A stretch of 64,000 nucleotides of DNA from Amycolatopsis mediterranei (GCF_026017845.1 NZ_CP100416.1:4865076-4929075); one strand, 5' to 3'; shown: positions 40,722 through 50,209, counted from the stretch's first letter. The notes: generated by a model not told the origin, from the sequence alone. Program-made: numbers and translations.

Positions 40722-40730
40722 GTCCGCTAT
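40711..40730. promoter_or_regulatory. 20-bp near-perfect palindrome at two overlapping leaderless promoters
   Basis: The 20 bases at 40711-40730 are an almost perfect palindrome around GGACATGTCC, with ATAG and CTAT arms; only one symmetric pair (40715/40726) is off. It overlaps the start codon of the acetyltransferase (ATG 40721) and lies 10 bases before ATG 40740 of the XRE-cupin gene. TATGAT on the minus strand (40729-40734) and TATCAT on the plus strand (40728-40733) are good -10 boxes that share bases. Binding by the XRE-cupin protein would repress both genes. Confidence 0.65.
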
Positions 40731-40739
40731 CATAGAGGA

Positions 40740-41330
40740 ATGATCGATCCGGTGTCGCTCGGCCGTCACCTGCACGAGCTGCGGGCGGCCCGCGGGCTGG
40801 CGCTGAGTGCCCTGGCCGGGCAGGCGGGCGTCAGCGTCAGCATGCTGTCGGCCATCGAGCGCGGCGAGAAGACGCCGACGGTCGTGGTGCTGTCCCGCAT
40901 CGCCGACGGCCTCGGACTGTCCCTCTCCCGGCTGCTCGCCGACCTGGAGCCCGGCCGCGTGATCGTCCGCCGCGCGGCGGAGCAGGACCACATCGCCGAG
41001 CCCGGCGGCTGGCACCGCACGGTGCTGACTCCGGTCGTCCCCGGCGTCAACTTCGAGTGGATCCGCACGACCCTGCCGCCGGGCTGCGATGCCGGCGCTT
41101 TCCCGGCGTACGCACCGGGTTCCCACGAGTTCGTCGCCGTCGAGTCGGGTGAGCTGTGCCTGGGCGTCGGCGAGGAGGAGTACGTCCTGGCGGCGGGTGA
41201 TTCGGCATACTTTCCTGCCGACGCAAAGCACTCCTACGCGAACCGCGGCGAAACCCCTTGCGTGTACCACGTTGCGGCGTTGATCATGCGGCCGCGCGAA
41301 AACCGGATGACACCGCCTCGACCGGCGTGA
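40740..41330 (+). CDS. XRE-family regulator with cupin domain (divergent from GNAT)
   Basis: A 196-residue regulator. HTH (about 8-60): LHELRAARGLALSALAGQAGVSVSMLSAIERGEKTPTVVVLSRIADGLGL; cupin (about 100-185): GSHEFVAVESGELCLGVGEEEYVLAAGDSAYFPADAKHSY with EL-GE and PADAKHSY at the metal loop. ATG 40740 coincides with the expected start of a leaderless transcript from TATCAT (40728-40733). It likely controls the divergent acetyltransferase through the palindrome at 40711-40730. Confidence 0.87.
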   Translation: MIDPVSLGRHLHELRAARGLALSALAGQAGVSVSMLSAIERGEKTPTVVVLSRIADGLGLSLSRLLADLEPGRVIVRRAAEQDHIAEPGGWHRTVLTPVVPGVNFEWIRTTLPPGCDAGAFPAYAPGSHEFVAVESGELCLGVGEEEYVLAAGDSAYFPADAKHSYANRGETPCVYHVAALIMRPRENRMTPPRPA

Positions 41331-41455
41331 CACCCTTCCGGGCATGTTCCCCGTGTCCGATAGCGCGACGCTCGCAGGCCTGTCCCTGCCGAGCGCCCTG
41401 TCGGCACGGCTGACCGGCGCTCGAAGCTGACCCTTCCCCGATTTCCCCGCCCTGG

Positions 41456-41503
41456 GCGCGAAACCGCCGGGGGAGGGTCGAGGCGCTCCGCCCGGTTTCG
41501 CGC
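41456..41503 (+). promoter_or_regulatory. Leader hairpin (attenuator-like) upstream of tuf paralogue
   Basis: GCGCGAAACC (41456-41465) pairs perfectly with GGTTTCGCGC (41494-41503). Inside it GGGGGAG and CTCCGCC can extend the stem after a short bulge. The hairpin is followed by ATTCTTTTG and ends 28 bases before ATG 41532. This has the shape of an intrinsic terminator or attenuator in a leader and could adjust expression of the EF-Tu paralogue. Confidence 0.6.
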
Positions 41504-41531
41504 ATTCTTTTGTCCAGCACAAGGAAAGCCC

Positions 41532-42719
<1,188 letters not shown>

Positions 42720-42726
42720 AGACCGG

Positions 42727-42762
42727 GCTCGTCCCCGCTTTCTCCGGAGAGCGGGGACGAGC
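42727..42762 (+). terminator. Strong hairpin terminator after tuf
   Basis: GCTCGTCCCCGCT (42727-42739) and AGCGGGGACGAGC (42750-42762) form a perfect 13-bp stem with a 10-base loop, starting 8 bases after the tuf stop. No U-run follows, as is common for actinobacterial I-shaped terminators. Confidence 0.85.
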
Positions 42763-42856
42763 TTGACTCATCCGATCTTTTGCCTTTAGCTTGAGGCGCG
42801 TTCCCGATCCGCCGTCGGAAGCAGTGTTTCTGCCGTTGCGTGATAAGGGAGATCTT

Positions 42857-44410
42857 GTGGGAAGAGCGTTGAGCCGCCGCCGTGTCGTCGCTTGGGGAGC
42901 GGCGGGTGCTGCCCTGCCATTGGTCGGATCTCAGCCGGCCGAAGCCGAGGAATTGGGGAGCCAGCCGGGCCGCTTCTTCGACGTCACGAAGTTCGGCGCG
43001 AAAGGCGACGGGCGCGCCATCGACACCGCCGCGATCAACCGCGCGATCGACGCGGCCGCGACCCGCGGCGGAACCGTGTACTTCCCGGCCGGGACGTACG
43101 CGAGTTATTCGATCCACCTCAAGAGCAACATCGCGCTGTACCTCGCCGCGAACGCGACGATCCTGGCCGCCGCCCCGGCCGGCGGCCAGGGTTACGACCC
43201 CGCCGAACCGGGTGCGGGCAACCCGTACCAGGACTTCGGGCACAGCCACTGGCACAACAGCCTGATCTGGGGCGAGAACCTCGAAAACGTCACCATCGAA
43301 GGGTCCGGCAAGATCGACGGCAAGGGCCTGGTTTCCGGCGGCAGCGCGGAATCCGCGCCGCTCAACGGGAACAAGGCGATCGCGCTCAAGCTGTGCCGCA
43401 ACGTCGCGATCCGCGACATCACGATCGTCAACGGCGGCCACTTCGGCATCCTCCCGACCGGCGTCGACAACTTCCGCATCGACGGCCTGGTGATCGACAC
43501 CAACCGCGACGGCATCAACATCGACTGCTGCAAGAACGTCCGGATCGCCAACACGACGGTGAACTCGCCGAACGACGACGCCATCGTGCTCAAGAGCACG
43601 TACGCCCTGAACCAGGTGCGGGACACCGAAAACGTCACCATCGACAACTGCTTCGTCAGCGGCTACGACCTCGGCACGCTCGTCGACGGGACGTTCAAGA
43701 CCGCGGGGTACGGCCGCACGGGCCGCGTCAAGTTCGGCACCGAATCCAACGGCGGCTTCCGCAACATCGCGATCTCCAACGTCGTCTTCGAGCATTGCCG
43801 CGGGCTGGCCCTGGAAACGGTCGACGGCGGGTGGCTGGAGGACGTCACGATCAGCAACCTGACCATGCGCGACGTCCAGATGCCGCTGTTCCTCCGGCTG
43901 GGCGCGCGGCTGCGCGGGCCGGCGGGGATCACGGCCGGGTTCCTGCGCCGGGTGAGCATCAGCGACGTCACGACGATCGACGCGGACCCGCGCTACCCGT
44001 CGTGCCTGGCCGGGATCCCCGGCCACCCGATCGAAGACGTCAAGCTGAGCAACATCCGCCACCACCTGGCGGGCGGCCTCACCCCGGGCGACGCCGTGCA
44101 GAACCCGCCGGAGCTGGAAAACGCGTATCCCGAGCCGTCGATGTTCGGCACCCTCCCGGCGTACGGCTTCTTCGTCCGGCACGCCCGCGGAATCAGCTGG
44201 GACAACGTGGACGTGCGGTTCGGCAAGCCGGACACCCGCCCGGCGTACGTCCTGCGGGACGTGATCGACGCCGACGTGCACCACTGCCGCGCGGACCAGG
44301 TGGCGGGCACGCCGACGTTCGTCCTCGACGACGTGGCCGATTTCCGGGTGAGTGACGGCCGTCCGGTGCCGGAGGCCCGGGTGGAGCACGCGGATCACCA
44401 GGAACTGTAG
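42857..44410 (+). CDS. Tat-exported GH28-type polysaccharide-degrading enzyme
   Basis: A 517-residue exported right-handed β-helix protein. The N-terminus has a Tat-like signal (SRRRVVAWGAAGAAL, cleavage near AEAEE). The body opens with FFDVTKFGAKGDGRAIDTAAINRAID, typical of GH28 pectinase-like enzymes, and contains NRDGINIDCC, SPNDDAIVLKS (paired Asp residues) and GTESNGGFRN. The catalytic aspartates of polygalacturonase NTD/DD motifs are matched by RDG and NDD. Rhamnogalacturonan or galacturonan hydrolysis is most likely. GTG 42857 follows AAGGGAG. It stands alone, with a terminator after it. Confidence 0.85.
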   Translation: MGRALSRRRVVAWGAAGAALPLVGSQPAEAEELGSQPGRFFDVTKFGAKGDGRAIDTAAINRAIDAAATRGGTVYFPAGTYASYSIHLKSNIALYLAANATILAAAPAGGQGYDPAEPGAGNPYQDFGHSHWHNSLIWGENLENVTIEGSGKIDGKGLVSGGSAESAPLNGNKAIALKLCRNVAIRDITIVNGGHFGILPTGVDNFRIDGLVIDTNRDGINIDCCKNVRIANTTVNSPNDDAIVLKSTYALNQVRDTENVTIDNCFVSGYDLGTLVDGTFKTAGYGRTGRVKFGTESNGGFRNIAISNVVFEHCRGLALETVDGGWLEDVTISNLTMRDVQMPLFLRLGARLRGPAGITAGFLRRVSISDVTTIDADPRYPSCLAGIPGHPIEDVKLSNIRHHLAGGLTPGDAVQNPPELENAYPEPSMFGTLPAYGFFVRHARGISWDNVDVRFGKPDTRPAYVLRDVIDADVHHCRADQVAGTPTFVLDDVADFRVSDGRPVPEARVEHADHQEL

Positions 44411-44416
44411 GGAATC

Positions 44417-44453
44417 CCGGCCGGGCCCCGGCGCCGCCGCGGGACCCGGCCGG
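44417..44453. terminator. Bidirectional terminator between GH28 and small membrane protein genes
   Basis: CCGGCCGGG (44417-44425) and CCCGGCCGG (44445-44453) form a perfect 9-bp inverted repeat around a 19-base loop, exactly between two convergent genes. Both arms are GC-only; no U-run. Confidence 0.65.
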
Positions 44454-44669
44454 TCAGCGGCCGCGCAGCTTCGGGCGCGCCAGGCCGACGGCGGCGACGA
44501 CGATCAGGCCGACCGCGATCACCGCCGCGACCACCGGCAGGACGGGCATCCGGTGCTCCGTGCCGGTCAAGGTGAGGATGCTCGAGAGGAGCACGAGCGC
44601 CCCGACGGCCAGGTTCAGCCAGCACAGCCAAGCCGTGGCCGGGATGAAGTGCCAACGCCGTTCGGCCAT
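44454..44669 (-). CDS. Small two-helix membrane protein
   Basis: A 71-residue protein with two transmembrane helices (about 11-31, 41-61) and a basic tail (ARPKLRGR). No family identified. ATG 44669 has a perfect AGGAGG 6 bases upstream; the longer frame to 44840 adds a charged, non-conserved piece. Nothing nearby shares its orientation, so role unknown. Confidence 0.6.
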   Translation of the reverse strand: MAERRWHFIPATAWLCWLNLAVGALVLLSSILTLTGTEHRMPVLPVVAAVIAVGLIVVAAVGLARPKLRGR

Positions 44670-44791
44670 CGCAACCTCCTCGATCGGGTGCTGTTCCGGA
44701 ACTGCCCCGATCCGGAGTCGATCAAACCGGCCGTCATGACCTGCGGGGAGGCGCCGCCCTGCTCGCTGCGGTGGTGATTCAGGGCGCCGGA

Positions 44792-44820
44792 CCGGGCGTT
44801 CCGGTGAACGGAACGCCCGG
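44792..44820. repeat. Perfect 12-bp inverted repeat upstream of the aldehyde dehydrogenase gene
   Basis: CCGGGCGTTCCG (44792-44803) and CGGAACGCCCGG (44809-44820) flank GTGAA. It lies 37 bases before ATG 44858, between divergent genes, and could be an operator for the catabolic pair or a transcribed stem-loop. Confidence 0.7.
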
Positions 44821-44857
44821 CTGTCGTCGGCCGTGGCCACGGTGCGACCGTCGGGAC

Positions 44858-45757
44858 ATGGCTCCCGTGATGGCGGCGATCGTCGGCCCCGGCAACATCG
44901 GCACCGATTTGCTGGCGAAGCTGCGACGCAGTGAAGTGATCGAAGTCGGTTACGTGGTCGGCGTGGTCGAGTCGGACGGTCTCGAGCGCGCCCGCGCGCA
45001 GGGGATCGCGGCGTCCGCGGACGGCGTCGACTGGCTGCTGCGCCAGGATCCCGTGCCCCAGCTCGTGTTCGAAGCGACGTCGGCGAAGGCGCACGCCGCG
45101 AACGCGCCGCGGTACGCCGAAGCCGGCATCCAGGCGATCGACCTGACCCCGGCGCACCTCGGCCCGATGGTGTGCCCGCCGGTGAACCTCGGCGCGCACC
45201 TCGACGCGCCGAACGTTTCGATGATCACCTGCGGCGGCCAGGCCACGATCCCCATGGTGCACGCCGTTTCGCGGGTGACCGCGGTCCCGTACGCCGAGAT
45301 CGTCGCCTCGGTCGCTTCGCGGGGAGCGGGCCCCGGGACGCGGGCGAACATCGACGAGTTCACGCGCACGACGTCGCAGGCGGTGGCCGAGATCGGCGGT
45401 GCCGGGCGCGGCAAGGCGATCATCATCCTCAACCCGGTCGAGCCGCCGATGATCATGCGGGACACGGTGTTCTGCGCGATCGGCCTCGACGCCGACCGCG
45501 ACGCGATCACCGCGTCGATCCACGAGATGGCCGACGAAGTCCGCAAGTACGTGCCGGGGTATTCGCTGCGGGCGGACCCGCAGTTCGACGACGCACGCGA
45601 GGAATGGGACGGGCACGCGCGGGTCGGCATCTTCCTCGAGGTCCGCGGCAACGGCGACTACCTGCCCGAGTACGCCGGGAACCTGGACATCATGACCGCC
45701 GCGGCCGCCCGCGTGGGCGAGCTGATGGCCCGCGCGAAGCAGGAGGTGCCGGCATGA
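44858..45757 (+). CDS. Acetaldehyde dehydrogenase (acylating), MhpF/HsaG-type
   Basis: A 299-residue enzyme that converts acetaldehyde or propanal, CoA and NAD+ to acyl-CoA. AAIVGPGNIGTDLL (NAD site), VFEATSAKAH, IDLTPA, MITCGGQATIPMVHAVSR (catalytic Cys of TCGGQ, about 128) and the C-terminal GNLDIMTAAA are family-typical. It normally works as a complex with 4-hydroxy-2-oxovalerate aldolase, channelling the aldehyde, and that gene follows with an ATGA overlap. The pair usually belongs to meta-cleavage or steroid-ring degradation. ATG 44858 is chosen; ATG 44870 also fits. Confidence 0.92.
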   Translation: MAPVMAAIVGPGNIGTDLLAKLRRSEVIEVGYVVGVVESDGLERARAQGIAASADGVDWLLRQDPVPQLVFEATSAKAHAANAPRYAEAGIQAIDLTPAHLGPMVCPPVNLGAHLDAPNVSMITCGGQATIPMVHAVSRVTAVPYAEIVASVASRGAGPGTRANIDEFTRTTSQAVAEIGGAGRGKAIIILNPVEPPMIMRDTVFCAIGLDADRDAITASIHEMADEVRKYVPGYSLRADPQFDDAREEWDGHARVGIFLEVRGNGDYLPEYAGNLDIMTAAAARVGELMARAKQEVPA

Positions 45758-46809
45758 GTGAGCTTGCGAACGAATCAGTGGACACCGGCCGCCCGGAGCT
45801 GAAGCACGACGTCCGGATCATCGACACGACGCTGCGCGACGGCAGCCACGCGATGGCGCACCGGTTCACCGAGCAGCAGGTGCGCGACACGGTCCGCGCG
45901 CTCGACCGGGCCGGCGTCGGGGTCATCGAGGTGACCCACGGCGACGGCCTCGGCGGTTCGTCGTTCACCTACGGCTTTTCCGCCGTCGACGAACTCGAGC
46001 TGATCGCCGCGGCCCGCGAAGAGGCGAAGCAGGCGAAGATCGCGGTGCTGCTCGTGCCCGGCATCGGGACGGCGGAGGACCTCCAGCGCGCCTTCGACGC
46101 GGGCGCGGAGATGGTGCGGGTGGCGACGCACTGCACCGAAGCCGACGTCTCGCCGCAGCACTTCGGCCTGGCGCGCGAACTCGGGATGGAGACGGCCGGC
46201 TTCCTGATGATGGCGCACCGGACGCCGCCGGAAGACCTGGCGAAGCAGGCCAGGATCATGGTGGACGCCGGCTGCCAGGCGACGTACGTGACGGATTCGG
46301 CCGGCGCGTTGCTGATGCACGAGGCCCGCGCCCGCTTCGAGGCCCTGGTCGCCGAGGTCGGCGACACGGCGTGGGTCGGCTACCACGGGCACCAGAACCT
46401 CTCGCTCGGCGTCGCGAACTCGGTCCTGGCGTACGAAGCGGGCGTCCGGTACATCGACGGATCGCTGTGCGCGCTCGGCGCGGGCGCGGGCAACTCGCCG
46501 ACGGAGGTGCTGGCGGCGGTGTTCGACCGCCTGGAGATCGACACCGGCCTCGACGTCGGCGCCCTGCTCGACGCGGCGGAGGAGGTGGTCCGCCCGTACC
46601 TGCACCGCTGGCCGAAGATGGACCGCAACGCGATCGTCCAGGGCTGGGCCGGGGTGTATTCGAGCTTCCTGCTGCACGCCGAGCGCGCGGCGGAGCGCTA
46701 CGGCGTGCCGGCGCAGGCGATCCTGCGCCGCTGCGGCGAGCTCGCGTTGGTGGGCGGCCAGGAGGACATGATCATCGACGTCGCGGTCCAGCTGGCGGCG
46801 GAGGGTTAG
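45754..46809 (+). CDS. 4-hydroxy-2-oxovalerate aldolase, MhpE/HsaF-type
   Basis: A 351-residue DRE-TIM metallolyase-type aldolase that cleaves 4-hydroxy-2-oxovalerate (or the hexanoate) to pyruvate and an aldehyde for the upstream dehydrogenase. DTTLRDGSHAMAHRF, GVIEVTHGDGLGGSSF, THCTEADV and YVTDSAGA, and YHGHQNLSLGVANS carry metal ligands and active-site residues. ATG 45754 overlaps the dehydrogenase stop. The hydratase (MhpD/HsaE) that usually belongs to this set is not in the window, nor is a meta-cleavage dioxygenase. Confidence 0.93.
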   Translation: MSELANESVDTGRPELKHDVRIIDTTLRDGSHAMAHRFTEQQVRDTVRALDRAGVGVIEVTHGDGLGGSSFTYGFSAVDELELIAAAREEAKQAKIAVLLVPGIGTAEDLQRAFDAGAEMVRVATHCTEADVSPQHFGLARELGMETAGFLMMAHRTPPEDLAKQARIMVDAGCQATYVTDSAGALLMHEARARFEALVAEVGDTAWVGYHGHQNLSLGVANSVLAYEAGVRYIDGSLCALGAGAGNSPTEVLAAVFDRLEIDTGLDVGALLDAAEEVVRPYLHRWPKMDRNAIVQGWAGVYSSFLLHAERAAERYGVPAQAILRRCGELALVGGQEDMIIDVAVQLAAEG

Positions 46810-46843
46810 GCAACCGGAAACAGCCTCCGGGCGTGGGAAGGCC

Positions 46844-47470
46844 ATGCAACGGATCCGGCTTGTGCTCGCGGTGGTGGTGGCGACGGTCTGTCTTGCCGCC
46901 TGCTCGGCGCCGGCGGCGCCCGCACCGCTTTCCACCACGCGGCCCGCCCCGGCGGTCCCCACGCCGCGAGCCCCGGTGACGGCCGCGAAGACGACCGCGA
47001 AACCGCCGCCGTTCACCCCGCCGGCTTCGCCCGGGAAGGTGACTTCCGCTTGCCCGTTCCTCGGGACCGCCGAGCTGCAGGAGCTCTTGGGCACCAGCGA
47101 AGACCTCATCGCGACCGAGCAGCCGGCCGATCCGACGTTCGTCCCCGGCACCGAGTTCCGATGCCGCTACGAGGACAAGTACGTGCATCCCTGGCTGGCC
47201 GACCTGTGGATCATCACCCCGAGGGTCGCTTCGTACCGGCCCGCCCAGGCACTGGAGGACAACAAGAAGGACTGCGGCGGCCCGGCGACGGCGGTGCCCG
47301 GCGCGGGCGAGGGCGCGTACTACTGCGACCGGGCGGCCACCGACGATGCGGAAATGGTCATCACGGCCAAGCGAAGCCACGGCCGGACGCGCCTGGCGAT
47401 CGCCTACGTCGTCAAGCATCGCGGCGAGGTCTACGCCGCCTTGGCGAAGCTGCTCGGCGAGCGGTTGTAG
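46844..47470 (+). CDS. DUF3558-like lipoprotein
   Basis: A 208-residue lipoprotein: signal peptide with LAAC lipobox (C20), a Pro/Ala/Thr-rich linker (about 22-65) and a globular domain with paired Cys (SACPFLGTAEL, FRCRYEDKY, KKDCGGPATA, AYYCDRA). The arrangement recalls the DUF3558 family of actinobacterial lipoproteins, some of which are lipoprotein cell-envelope factors; no function known. ATG 46844 is 34 bases after the aldolase. It may share that transcript but is not functionally related by sequence. Confidence 0.7.
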   Translation: MQRIRLVLAVVVATVCLAACSAPAAPAPLSTTRPAPAVPTPRAPVTAAKTTAKPPPFTPPASPGKVTSACPFLGTAELQELLGTSEDLIATEQPADPTFVPGTEFRCRYEDKYVHPWLADLWIITPRVASYRPAQALEDNKKDCGGPATAVPGAGEGAYYCDRAATDDAEMVITAKRSHGRTRLAIAYVVKHRGEVYAALAKLLGERL

Positions 47471-47533
47471 CGCCCTCGGTCGCTCGTGGAGGGGGGCGGG
47501 CGCGCCGGAAGCCTGGCACGCCCGGTCCCCGCG

Positions 47534-49048
47534 TCAGGCCGGCTCGCCGAACCAGCGGCGCAGCGCCGCGTCGAGGCCGGCCGTCGAACCGTCCTCGCGC
47601 GCCCAGGCGATGTGCCCGTCCGGCCGGACCAGCACGCCCGTCAGCGCCGGCTCGCTGTCGCACTTCGCGGTCAGCACCCCGACCCGGCCGGCCCAGCCGC
47701 TCGCCGCCTCGCGCAGGCCGGCGTGGTCGCCGAGGTCGAGCAGGAGGGCCTTGCCGTCGTGGAGGCGCTCGCCGAGCCGGGTGCCGTCGGCGAAGGCGAA
47801 GTCGGGTGCGGCGCGGCCGGTGAGGTCGTGCTCGCCGTCGATCGGGTAGCGGTGCAGGACCCCGGAGAGCTTCTTGGCGAGGTAGGTCGCGCCGTCGCCG
47901 GTGAAGAGCAGCTCGGTGACGACCTGGCGCAGCGCCTTCGTCCGCACGTCGCTGCGCATCAGCGCGACCTGCGCCCGGGTCCACTCGAGGACCCACTCGC
48001 CGATCGGGTGCCGTTCGGTCGTGTAGGTGTCGAGCAGACCGTCTGGGGCCCAGCCGTGGACGGTGGCGGCGAGCTTCCAGCCCAGGTTGACGGCGTCGCC
48101 GATGCCGAGGTTGAGGCCCTGCCCGCCGAAGGGGGAGTGCACGTGGGCCGCGTCTCCGGCCAGCAGCACGCGGCCCTGGCGGTAGGTGCTCGCCTGGCGC
48201 GCGTTGTCGGTGAAGCGCGTCGCGCTGTGGATCTTCTCCACCCGGACGTCCGCACCGGAGACGCGCCGGAAGCTGTCTTCGATTTCCTGCGCGGTGACCG
48301 GCGCGTCCCGGTCCTCGGGCGGCCCGTCGAACTCGACGGTGAGGATCCGCCCGGGCGTCGGCCCGTGGACGTAGAGCCCGCCGGTGCCGTGCTGCCACCC
48401 CGCGGGCAGCGCGTCGGCGCCGGTGAGTTCGGCCATCGCCTGCCGTCCGGTGATGGCGGGATCGGTCCCGGGGAACGCGAAGCCGGCCTGCTTGCGCACG
48501 AAGCTGCGGCCGCCGTCGGCCCCGACGAGCCAGCCGGCGCGCACGGGTCCGCCGTCGGAGAGGTGCACGGTGACGCCGTCGTCGCCGGCGTCGAACCCGG
48601 TGAGCGCGACGCCCCGCCGGATCTCGACCCCCAGCTCGGCGGCCCGCGCGGCGAGGATCGCCTCGATGGCCTGCTGCTGGATCACGACCACCCGGGCGGC
48701 CGGCCCGACGTCCCGGAAGGCGGGATCGTCGAAGTCGACCCCGCCCGAGGTGACCATGATCCCGGCGAAGTGCCCCACCGGCACGGCTTTCGGCCCCCCT
48801 CCGCCGCGTGATTCGAGGAACTTCTGGATCTGCGCGAAGTTCTGCTGCACGACTTCGTCCATCGCGGGCAGCAGCCCCCGCCGGTAGAAGGCTTCGGCCG
48901 TGGTCAGGTTGACCCCTCCGGCCTTGATCGTCTGGTCCGGCTCGGGCAGCCGTTCGACGACGAGCACGTCCACGCCCGCCAGCCGCAGTTCACAGGCCAG
49001 CATCAAGCCGACCGGCCCGCCCCCGGAGATCACCACATCCCTGTTCAT
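47534..49048 (-). CDS. FAD-dependent aromatic monooxygenase (PHBH/Rox-like)
   Basis: A 504-residue flavoprotein hydroxylase. FAD motif VVISGGGPVGLMLACELRLAGVDVLVVER (about 5-33), the DG motif VGADGGRSFVRKQAG (about 160), and GDAAHVHSPFGGQGLNLGIGDAVNLGWKL (about 282-310). A C-terminal thioredoxin-like domain follows (about 410-504). The size fits class A monooxygenases such as polyketide hydroxylases, rifampicin monooxygenase Rox and TetX. ATG 49048 follows GGAG. It is divergent from a TetR regulator, so the substrate may also be the inducer, such as a xenobiotic or antibiotic. Confidence 0.9.
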   Translation of the reverse strand: MNRDVVISGGGPVGLMLACELRLAGVDVLVVERLPEPDQTIKAGGVNLTTAEAFYRRGLLPAMDEVVQQNFAQIQKFLESRGGGGPKAVPVGHFAGIMVTSGGVDFDDPAFRDVGPAARVVVIQQQAIEAILAARAAELGVEIRRGVALTGFDAGDDGVTVHLSDGGPVRAGWLVGADGGRSFVRKQAGFAFPGTDPAITGRQAMAELTGADALPAGWQHGTGGLYVHGPTPGRILTVEFDGPPEDRDAPVTAQEIEDSFRRVSGADVRVEKIHSATRFTDNARQASTYRQGRVLLAGDAAHVHSPFGGQGLNLGIGDAVNLGWKLAATVHGWAPDGLLDTYTTERHPIGEWVLEWTRAQVALMRSDVRTKALRQVVTELLFTGDGATYLAKKLSGVLHRYPIDGEHDLTGRAAPDFAFADGTRLGERLHDGKALLLDLGDHAGLREAASGWAGRVGVLTAKCDSEPALTGVLVRPDGHIAWAREDGSTAGLDAALRRWFGEPA

Positions 49049-49074
49049 GGCTCCGATGATGCCGCAAAACTTGT

Positions 49075-49105
49075 ACCGAGTCAAAGTTTGAGCTCGGTCT
49101 ATACT
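49075..49105. promoter_or_regulatory. TetR operator and leaderless promoter
   Basis: ACCGAG (49075-49080) and CTCGGT (49093-49098) flank TCAAAGTTTGA (49081-49091), which is itself a palindrome, so the 24-bp element is doubly symmetric. TATACT (49100-49105) lies 7 bases before ATG 49113 and gives a leaderless regulator transcript. Autoregulation by the TetR protein and control of the divergent monooxygenase are inferred. Confidence 0.65.
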
Positions 49106-49112
49106 CCGGGGC

Positions 49113-49745
49113 ATGCCGGACCCGGGACTGCGCGAGCGGAAGAAGCAGGCCACCCGCCTGCTGATCTCCAACGTGGCCACAGGCTTGTTCGCCGAGCGCG
49201 GCTTCGAGGAGGTGACTGTGGCCGAGATCGCCGAGGCGGCGGGCGTCTCGAAGATGACGGTGTTCAACTACTTCCCGCGCAAGGAGGACCTGTTCCTGGA
49301 CCGCCACGCGGACCGCCTGGCGGAGCTGACCTCGGTGCTGCGGTCCCGGCCGGCGGGGGTGTCGCCGTGCGAGGCGCTGCGTCGGCACCAGCACGAGCTG
49401 CTGTCCACCGGGCACCCGCTTTCGGGCGCGATCGCCGGTGGCCCGGGTTTCTGGTGGGTGCTGACCTCGAGCCCGGCGCTGATGGCGCGGTGGTACGAGC
49501 AGGAGCGCGAGATCGCGGACGCGTTCGCCGGGGTGCTCCTCGCGGAGACGGGGGACGAGTTCCGGTCCCGGATGGTGGCGGGCTTGCTGACGACGGCGAT
49601 CACGACGGTGTTCGCGCACGCGATGGGCCGGATCGTGGCGGGGGACGACGCGGACGTGGTCCGGCGGGAGCAGGTGGCGGTGGTCGACCAGGCCTTCGAT
49701 CTGGTGGAACGCGGAGTGGGCGCGTTCCCGGGTGGGGCGGACTGA
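49113..49745 (+). CDS. TetR-family regulator of the monooxygenase
   Basis: A 210-residue TetR regulator: HTH region (about 9-55) KKQATRLLISNVATGLFAERGFEEVTVAEIAEAAGVSKMTVFNYFPRKEDLF, followed by a helical ligand domain with WWVLTSSPALMARWY. ATG 49113 coincides with the expected start of a leaderless transcript from TATACT. It is divergent from the FAD monooxygenase and probably represses it until a substrate-like ligand binds. Confidence 0.9.
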   Translation: MPDPGLRERKKQATRLLISNVATGLFAERGFEEVTVAEIAEAAGVSKMTVFNYFPRKEDLFLDRHADRLAELTSVLRSRPAGVSPCEALRRHQHELLSTGHPLSGAIAGGPGFWWVLTSSPALMARWYEQEREIADAFAGVLLAETGDEFRSRMVAGLLTTAITTVFAHAMGRIVAGDDADVVRREQVAVVDQAFDLVERGVGAFPGGAD

Positions 49746-49924
49746 CGCCGGCGCGGTTTCCGTCGCAGTTCGCCCGGAATAGCGGCGCGCTCGCGGCTCG
49801 CCCGGTTTCCGGTTCGTTTGTTTCACCCTTCTTGTTTTGTAACACCGTGACATTCGACGGCGACCGATATGCAAAAGGTATCGGTGTTTACCGGGTGGGC
49901 TCTGGTGCTTGAGGAATCGTCGCG

Positions 49925-50209
49925 GTGGGGATCATGGTGCGGTGGGAACCGGTGGTGGTGGACCTGGGGTGGCTTCCCCGGGCGGCCACCGTGCGCGTGC
50001 GCCTCGACGCCGTGGTGAACGTTCGCCTGTTGAACGCGGAGAACGTCGGACCTTATCGGCGGAGAAGTGCCTATCGGATGGTCGGCGGGGTTGCGACGCA
50101 GCGACAGCTGGACATTCGAGTCCCTTCCGACGGGCATTGGTACATCGCCGTCGACACCGAAGGATTGACGGCCGGAAATTTTCGGGTGGACGTCACCGTC
50201 GTCTCGTGA
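49925..50209 (+). CDS. DUF1883 domain protein
   Basis: A 94-residue protein (GTG 49925; ATG 49934 is an alternative). VVVNVRLLNAENVGPYRRRSAYRMVGGVATQRQLDIRVPSDGHWYIAVDTEGL is a good match to DUF1883, a small β-rich module sometimes fused to TIR domains in other bacteria. Function unknown. The 180 bases upstream are unusually A/T-rich for this genome and hold an inverted repeat. The gene itself has a somewhat lower third-position G/C than its neighbours, so acquired DNA is possible. Confidence 0.75.
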   Translation: MGIMVRWEPVVVDLGWLPRAATVRVRLDAVVNVRLLNAENVGPYRRRSAYRMVGGVATQRQLDIRVPSDGHWYIAVDTEGLTAGNFRVDVTVVS

